Assembly (NCBI GenBank): GCA_022709445.1
Contig: JAKLIU010000067.1
Coordinates: 1 to 8,771, forward strand
Length of the DNA: 8,771 bases
Origin: Spirochaetota bacterium
GTDB lineage: Bacteria; Spirochaetota; Spirochaetia; Treponematales; UBA12059
Direction: 5' to 3'
Shown here one piece after another: positions 4,919 through 8,771 of this stretch (position 1 is the first letter of the stretch; every line of letters begins with the position of its first letter). Both the position numbers and the translations under genes were made by a program. A model generated the notes under the pieces. It had not been told where the DNA came from. It made no database searches and worked only from the letters and a program-made list of their open reading frames with translations.

Positions 4919-6379
4919 ATGAGCGAAAAGCGGAAGCTGACGACGATCGCCGGCGCGCCGGTGACCGACAACCAGAACATCATGACGGCAGGGCCGCGCG
5001 GGCCTGCCCTGCTCCAGGACATATGGTTCCTGGAGAAGCTGGCGCACTTCGACCGGGAGGTGATCCCGGAACGCCGCATGCACGCCAAGGGCTCCGGCGC
5101 GTTCGGTACCTTCACCGTCACCCATGACATAAGCAGGTACACCCGCGCCAAGCTGTTCTCCGCCATCGGCAAGAAGACCGAGCTGTTCGCGCGCTTCTCC
5201 ACGGTGGCGGGGGAGCGCGGCGCCGCCGACGCCGAGCGTGACATACGCGGCTTCGCGGTGAAGATGTACACGGAAGAAGGCAACTGGGATCTGGTGGGCA
5301 ACAATACGCCGGTCTTCTTCCTGCGCGACCCGCTCAAGTTCCCGGACCTGAACCACGCCGTCAAGCGAGATCCCCGCACCAACCTTCGCAGCGCCAGGAA
5401 CAACTGGGATTTCTGGACCTCTCTGCCGGAAGCCCTGCACCAGGTCACCATCACCATGAGCGAGCGGGGCATCCCGGCCTCGTACCGGAACATGCACGGC
5501 TTCGGCAGCCATACCTTCAGCATGATCAATGCCAAAAACGAGCGCGCCTGGGTCAAGTTCCACTGGATCTGCCAGCAGGGCATCAAGAACCTGACGGACG
5601 CGGAAGCGGAGGCAATCGTCGCCAAGGACCGCGAGAGCCACCAGCGGGACCTGTTTGACGCCATCGAGCGCAAGGAGTATCCCCGGTGGCAGTTGGCCAT
5701 ACAGGTGATGAGCGACGAACAGGCGGCCGCCCTGCCCTACAACCCCTTCGACCTGACCAAGGTATGGTTCCACAAGGACTTCCCGCTCATCCCGGTGGGC
5801 ATGATGGAACTGAACCGCAATCCGGAGAACTATTTCGCGGACGTGGAGCAGGCCGCCTTCAATCCGGCCAACGTGGTGCCCGGCATAGGCTTCTCCCCGG
5901 ACAAGATGCTCCAGGGACGCCTGTTCTCCTACGGCGACGCCCAGCGCTACCGGCTCGGGGTCAACCACATGAGCATTCCGGTCAACGCGCCCAAATGCCC
6001 GTTCCACGCCTTCCACCGCGACGGCCAGATGCGGGTCGACGGCAACTACGGCGGCACGCTTGGCTACGAACCCAACAGCTATGGCGAATGGAAGGAACAG
6101 CCGGATTTCTCCGAGCCGCCGCTGGCTCTCAGCGGGGCCGCGGCCCATTGGAGCCACCGCGACGACGACGACGACTACTGGACCCAGCCTGGCATGCTGT
6201 TCAGGTCCATGAAACCGGCCCAGCGCCAGGCCCTCTTCGAGAACACCGCAAGGGCCATGGGTGACGCTCCCCGGGAGATCAAGCTGAGGCATATCGGCAA
6301 CTGCCTGAAGGCCGACCCCGAATACGGAAAGGGCGTAGCCGCCGCCCTGGGCCTTTCCGCGGGCGAAGCGCCGCGGTAA
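4919..6379 (+). CDS. katA: Monofunctional haem catalase, small-subunit clade 3
   Basis: A 486-residue catalase that splits hydrogen peroxide into water and oxygen, normally a cytoplasmic haem tetramer. The distal catalytic histidine is H55 in IPERRMHAKGSGAFG; the partner asparagine is N128 in DLVGNNTPVFF; RFSTVAGERGAADAERDIRG is the typical clade-3 stretch; and the proximal haem tyrosine is Y338 in GRLFSYGDAQRYRLG. Length and the absence of a C-terminal flavodoxin-like domain fit the small-subunit class. The ATG at 4919 has GGGAGG at 4908-4913; the in-frame extension from 4850 crosses the hairpin and is rejected. No separate promoter is evident in the 65-bp gap, so it is probably cotranscribed with the peroxiredoxin and shares its sigma-54 control. 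The symbol katA follows common usage for this clade and is not proven. Confidence 0.97.
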   Translation: MSEKRKLTTIAGAPVTDNQNIMTAGPRGPALLQDIWFLEKLAHFDREVIPERRMHAKGSGAFGTFTVTHDISRYTRAKLFSAIGKKTELFARFSTVAGERGAADAERDIRGFAVKMYTEEGNWDLVGNNTPVFFLRDPLKFPDLNHAVKRDPRTNLRSARNNWDFWTSLPEALHQVTITMSERGIPASYRNMHGFGSHTFSMINAKNERAWVKFHWICQQGIKNLTDAEAEAIVAKDRESHQRDLFDAIERKEYPRWQLAIQVMSDEQAAALPYNPFDLTKVWFHKDFPLIPVGMMELNRNPENYFADVEQAAFNPANVVPGIGFSPDKMLQGRLFSYGDAQRYRLGVNHMSIPVNAPKCPFHAFHRDGQMRVDGNYGGTLGYEPNSYGEWKEQPDFSEPPLALSGAAAHWSHRDDDDDYWTQPGMLFRSMKPAQRQALFENTARAMGDAPREIKLRHIGNCLKADPEYGKGVAAALGLSAGEAPR

Positions 6380-6388
6380 AATCCATCG

Positions 6389-6416
6389 CGCCGCCGGCTA
6401 TCGGATGCCGGCGGCG
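6389..6416 (+). terminator. Strong GC hairpin after catalase, possible terminator
   Basis: CGCCGCCGGC (6389-6398) pairs perfectly with GCCGGCGGCG (6407-6416) around the loop TATCGGAT, starting 10 bp after the catalase stop. No U tract follows, so intrinsic termination may be weak; it may instead act as a 3'-end stabiliser. It ends 16 bp before the next start codon on the same strand. Confidence 0.45.
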
Positions 6417-6431
6417 GCCGCGGGAGGGAGA

Positions 6432-6857
6432 ATGGGCGGGATGAAGCGAGTCATGGCGGCAGCCTTGGGCTGGACGGCCTTCGGGCTCGGCTGGCTGGGC
6501 ATATTCATCCCCGGCCTGCCCACCACCATCTTCTGGATCGTCGCGGCCGCGGCGTTCCTCCGCGCCGACCGCCGCATGTACGCGCGCATCGTCGCCAACC
6601 GGCGTTTCGGCCCGGGCGTCCGGATGTTCGTGGAACGCGGCATGATCAGCGCGCGGGGCAAGGTCATTTCCATCGCGGCCATGTCGGGCTTCGCGTGCAT
6701 GGGCGCGCTCGCCATGCCAAAGGCCTGGTTGAAGGCCGCCGTGCTCCTCGCTGCCGTCGCGGGCAGCGTCTGGGTCGCGTGCCTGCGGACTCCCGAGGCG
6801 GAAGCGCGGCGTCTCGCCGCTTCGCGACGGGATGCCTCGGACTCCGCTTCCGCCTGA
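6432..6857 (+). CDS. DUF454 (YbaN-like) inner-membrane protein
   Basis: A 141-residue small membrane protein matching the DUF454/YbaN family, of unknown function. The family pattern is clear: LGWTAFGLGWLGIFIPGLPT (about 12-31, first membrane segment with the conserved glycines and the PGLPTT turn), then IFWIVAAAAFLRADRRMYARI, RRFGPGVRMFVERGMISARGK, and two further hydrophobic segments at about 78-95 and 99-117. The Ala/Arg-rich polar tail is probably cytoplasmic. The ATG at 6432 follows GGGAGG with a 4-base gap; an alternative ATG at 6441 is possible, and an upstream start at 6405 would lie inside the hairpin. It sits 52 bp after the catalase on the same strand and could be read through, although the hairpin suggests reduced expression. 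Its stop is only 4 bp from that of the convergent gene. Confidence 0.9.
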   Translation: MGGMKRVMAAALGWTAFGLGWLGIFIPGLPTTIFWIVAAAAFLRADRRMYARIVANRRFGPGVRMFVERGMISARGKVISIAAMSGFACMGALAMPKAWLKAAVLLAAVAGSVWVACLRTPEAEARRLAASRRDASDSASA

Positions 6858-6861
6858 TCGA

Positions 6862-7878
6862 TCACCAGAGCCGCAGTTTCATTTTCCTCGAGCCGTCGGG
6901 CATCGGATCCGCCGCGCCTTCCAGGTACGGCAGCATGCGGTCCCAGGACGGCAGTGGCCGGCCGGCTCGTCGTACGAGCCGATCGAGGGCGCGGGCCTGT
7001 CCGCCGAGCTCGCCCCTGCCCCCGACTGCGTTCGCGTGGCCGAACATCGCCACGCGCGCTCCTTCCCCGGCGAACGCCTTGGCCATCACGCCGACGAGGT
7101 ACCATTCAGGCATCCCGATGAGCGTTTTGAGCCGTCCGGGTTCGGTCCGTATGCCCATGCCGCCGAGCGCGCGGAGCAGTTCCTTGCACGCCCGCATGCC
7201 CAGGACCAGCGCGTCCCGCGTGCGGCAGGTCCGGGCCTGGTCGCCGGCGCAGGCATAGATGGCGCCCGCCAGCGGGAACACCAGGGCCGCGTGACAGGCC
7301 AGCCACGAGCGCATGTCGGGGCTCTCGTTCACGACCAGGCCGGCCGACGCCAGGATGCCCCGCGCCGTTTCCAGGGCCGGCCGCGCCGCCCCGGAGATGA
7401 CGCCGAGGGTCGTCGGTCCGCGGTGCCTGTCCGCGCTTCGCCCCGGCTTGCGCCCGTCGGTGTACACGATGGCCGCGCCGTCGCGATAGCCGCCGAACGC
7501 CCCGAAGCCGGCGACGAATCGGTCGGGTCCGACAGCCTCGGCCTGCCGGTCCAGGTCGCCCAGGTTGTTCCCTATCACCGCCACGGCCTTTGCGCGTCCC
7601 GGTCCGATCGCGGCGAGCGCGTCGTCTATCTGACCCGCGCGCACCGCCACCAGGATGAGGTCGAAGCTCGCCCCGGCGGGGAGCTTCTCCAGGACCGTGA
7701 CGGGGACGCGCTCCTCATCGCCGAGGAACGCGTTCCGGATGACGACGCCGTGCTCGCGCAGCGCGGCGAGCCGTTCTCCCCGCGCCAGGGCGCTCACCGC
7801 GAAGCCGGCTTGCGCCAGCCGCGCGGCATAGACGCTCCCTATGACTCCGAGCCCGTACACCAGAACCGAAGCGCCCAT
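6862..7878 (-). CDS. Ketopantoate reductase (ApbA/PanE)-fold NAD(P)-dependent oxidoreductase, atypical
   Basis: A 338-residue protein with an N-terminal Rossmann domain (VYGLGVIGSVYAARLAQAG, GxGxxG at 9-14) followed by a helical C-terminal domain of the 6-phosphogluconate-dehydrogenase-like fold used by ketopantoate reductases. True PanE reduces 2-dehydropantoate to pantoate with NADPH for coenzyme A synthesis. Here the usual lysine in the LVxVKAxQ block is R80 (VAVRAGQ), and the helix normally carrying the catalytic KLxxN pair reads RSWLACHAALVFPLAGA (from R190), with no lysine or asparagine. I therefore do not call it panE: the substrate is probably different. The ATG at 7878 has AAGGAG (7890-7885) with a 6-base gap; an upstream in-frame extension to 7968 runs into the previous gene. 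It is the third gene of a minus-strand run, 46 bp after the DUF134-NifX fusion. Confidence 0.85.
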   Translation of the reverse strand: MGASVLVYGLGVIGSVYAARLAQAGFAVSALARGERLAALREHGVVIRNAFLGDEERVPVTVLEKLPAGASFDLILVAVRAGQIDDALAAIGPGRAKAVAVIGNNLGDLDRQAEAVGPDRFVAGFGAFGGYRDGAAIVYTDGRKPGRSADRHRGPTTLGVISGAARPALETARGILASAGLVVNESPDMRSWLACHAALVFPLAGAIYACAGDQARTCRTRDALVLGMRACKELLRALGGMGIRTEPGRLKTLIGMPEWYLVGVMAKAFAGEGARVAMFGHANAVGGRGELGGQARALDRLVRRAGRPLPSWDRMLPYLEGAADPMPDGSRKMKLRLW

Positions 7879-7924
7879 GGGTCTCTCCTTCCGGAAATCC
7901 GCCATCGAAGCGGCGCCATGAGCC

Positions 7925-8596
7925 TCAGTGCGCGCAGTCGTGCCCTTCGTGCTCGTGGCAGCCTTCACCGGAATCCTTGACCGCGCCGGCCAGCCAGGAT
8001 TCCACCACGGTCCGGGCCTTGCCCGAGGCGCCGCGGATGACCTCTATACCGTTGGCCTTGAGGACGCGGACGGCGCCGTCTCCCATGTTGCCGGCCAGCA
8101 TGAGGGTCACCCCGCCCTTGGCCAGGACCGAGGCTATGTCGGTCTTGCAGCCGCAGCCGTCCGGGCTGTCCACCCGGTCTTCCGACTTGACCGCGCCGTT
8201 CTCCACTTCGAACACCGTGAAATACTCGCAATGGCCGAAGTGGGCGTCCACGTGGCCGTTCCTGGTGGGTACCGCGATTTTCCTGTGCATGTCGTCTTCC
8301 TCCCGCATGATTACGCGGCCCCCCTCGATGCGGAGAGCCTTGCCGTTGAGTATCGCGTCGGCCACCGTGCGCCGGGCTTCCTCTATGATCCGTCCGAAGG
8401 TCTGCCGCGACACGCCCATCTTCCGGGCGGCGGCCTCCTGGTACAGCCCCTCCAGGTCGGCCAGCCTGATGGCTTCCACCTGGTCCACGGTGAGGACCGT
8501 TTCCTGCAGTCCGCGCGCGGGGATGCCAGCCGGCTTGTACAGCGTCGCCGGGAGCCCGCCCGATCGCACCGTCCTGGCGCTTATCGGCCTGGGCAT
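7925..8596 (-). CDS. DUF134 HTH domain fused to NifX/NifB-type dinitrogenase iron-molybdenum cofactor-binding domain
   Basis: A 223-residue two-domain protein. Residues about 1-95 match DUF134, a predicted DNA-binding helix-turn-helix family (TVDQVEAIRLADLEGLYQEA, then KMGVSRQTFGRIIEEAR and NGKALRI). Residues about 104-205 match the NifX/NifB/NafY-like domain (KIAVPTRNGHVDAHFGHCEY, DSPDGCGCKTD, LAGNMGDGA), which in nitrogen fixers carries FeMo-cofactor precursors but is common in anaerobes without nitrogenase as a likely iron-sulfur or metal carrier. The tail GCHEHEGHDCAH is rich in Cys and His and suggests further metal binding. No nif genes are visible here, so a role in nitrogenase assembly is unsupported; a metal- or cluster-responsive regulator is a reasonable inference. 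The ATG at 8596 lies 3 bp after the stop of the preceding minus-strand reading frame, suggesting translational coupling. Its own ribosome site is weak. Confidence 0.9.
   Translation of the reverse strand: MPRPISARTVRSGGLPATLYKPAGIPARGLQETVLTVDQVEAIRLADLEGLYQEAAARKMGVSRQTFGRIIEEARRTVADAILNGKALRIEGGRVIMREEDDMHRKIAVPTRNGHVDAHFGHCEYFTVFEVENGAVKSEDRVDSPDGCGCKTDIASVLAKGGVTLMLAGNMGDGAVRVLKANGIEVIRGASGKARTVVESWLAGAVKDSGEGCHEHEGHDCAH
8290..8304 (-). promoter_or_regulatory. Possible internal ribosome binding site and start for a NifX-only product
   Basis: On the minus strand GGGAGG (8304-8299) precedes the in-frame ATG at 8290-8288 (M103 of the fusion) by 8 bases. That ATG lies exactly at the junction of the DUF134 and NifX-like domains. 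The site is stronger than the one before the full-length start, so a separate 121-residue NifX-like protein could be made from the same mRNA. Confidence 0.35.
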
Positions 8597-8599
8597 GGT

Positions 8600-8771
8600 T
8601 CAGCCGCCCGCCTTTTTCGCGCCGGCGGCGAGCGCCAGCTCCACCTCGGCCGCGAGCGCGTCCGCCGGTCCGGTGATCTCGCGCGGCAGGTCGGCCAGAA
8701 TTTCACGGGCAAATTGCGGCGAGAACGCGGCATCAAGCATCTGCCGAAGAATTTCCGTCTTCACCGGCTCG
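8600..8771 (-). CDS. C-terminal fragment of an unidentified protein (cut by window edge)
   Basis: An open frame enters from the right edge and ends with TGA at 8602-8600, giving 56 complete residues ending LALAAGAKKAGG. Codon third positions are mostly G or C, as in the neighbouring genes, and the stop is 3 bp before the start of the DUF134-NifX gene, both of which argue for a real coding sequence. The visible part is rich in Ala, Glu and Leu and looks helical (for example EILRQMLDAAF and EVELALAAG). I recognise no family from this tail. It is probably the first visible gene of an operon with the DUF134-NifX fusion. Confidence 0.6.
   Translation of the reverse strand, partial: EPVKTEILRQMLDAAFSPQFAREILADLPREITGPADALAAEVELALAAGAKKAGG

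Noticed and set aside
6140..6185. Run of GAC codons giving five aspartates in the catalase
   Set aside because: An acidic stretch at this place is usual in clade-3 catalases and is not a repeat expansion of note.
4595..6292. A 565-codon minus-strand open frame opposite the peroxiredoxin end and catalase
   Set aside because: It lies antisense to a catalase with all catalytic residues intact, and its translation shows no domain; long antisense frames are expected in GC-rich genes.
6832..7980. A 382-codon plus-strand frame opposite the PanE-fold gene
   Set aside because: No recognisable domain; the minus strand encodes a clear Rossmann-fold protein with a good ribosome site.
1..8771. Mobile element, CRISPR array, antiphage or toxin-antitoxin system
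   Set aside because: No transposase or integrase motif, no direct-repeat-spacer array, no small toxin-antitoxin pair and no known defence domain was found; gene style is even across the window.

Overview
The window comes from a GC-rich bacterial chromosome. Gene content suggests an anaerobic or microaerophilic deltaproteobacterium of the Desulfovibrio kind: a DUF134-NifX fusion, a CGGC-domain protein, a COG1237-type metallo-beta-lactamase-fold protein, and a sigma-54-controlled peroxide-defence pair. That taxonomic guess is inference from gene content and style; no rRNA or marker gene is present. All genes look intact apart from the two cut by the window edges. I see no tRNA, rRNA, CRISPR array, insertion sequence or phage gene.

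Layout. At the left edge is the N-terminal part of a DEAD-box RNA helicase (minus). It is divergent from ridA (plus, 644-1024), and the 262-bp gap between them carries two matching 16-bp inverted repeats 20 bp apart. A CGGC-domain protein (minus, 1038-1484) and a COG1237-type hydrolase (plus, 1592-2407) diverge from a short shared region with two overlapping candidate promoters. The hydrolase overlaps tail to tail by 27 bp with a NorR-type sigma-54 activator (minus, 2381-3970).

The centre of interest is 2381-6379. The activator has GAF, AAA+ and Fis-type HTH domains. It is divergent from a 1-Cys/Prx6-type peroxiredoxin (4134-4853) followed by a clade-3 monofunctional catalase (4919-6379). A -24/-12 promoter with exact GG-N10-GC spacing lies in front of the peroxiredoxin. 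A cluster of ACCGA-N4-TCGGT-like sites lies roughly 70-150 bp upstream of the predicted transcription start, where enhancer sites for a sigma-54 activator belong. Its GAF domain keeps most positions that bind the NO-sensing iron in E. coli NorR, but one aspartate is replaced by alanine. The likely picture is a NorR-family regulator that senses NO or peroxide through iron and switches on a peroxide-removal operon instead of an NO reductase.

Right of the catalase come a strong hairpin, a DUF454 (YbaN-like) membrane protein (plus, 6432-6857), and then a minus-strand run read leftwards: an unidentified C-terminal fragment (8600-8771), a DUF134-NifX fusion (7925-8596), and a ketopantoate-reductase-fold protein (6862-7878) that lacks the usual PanE catalytic residues.
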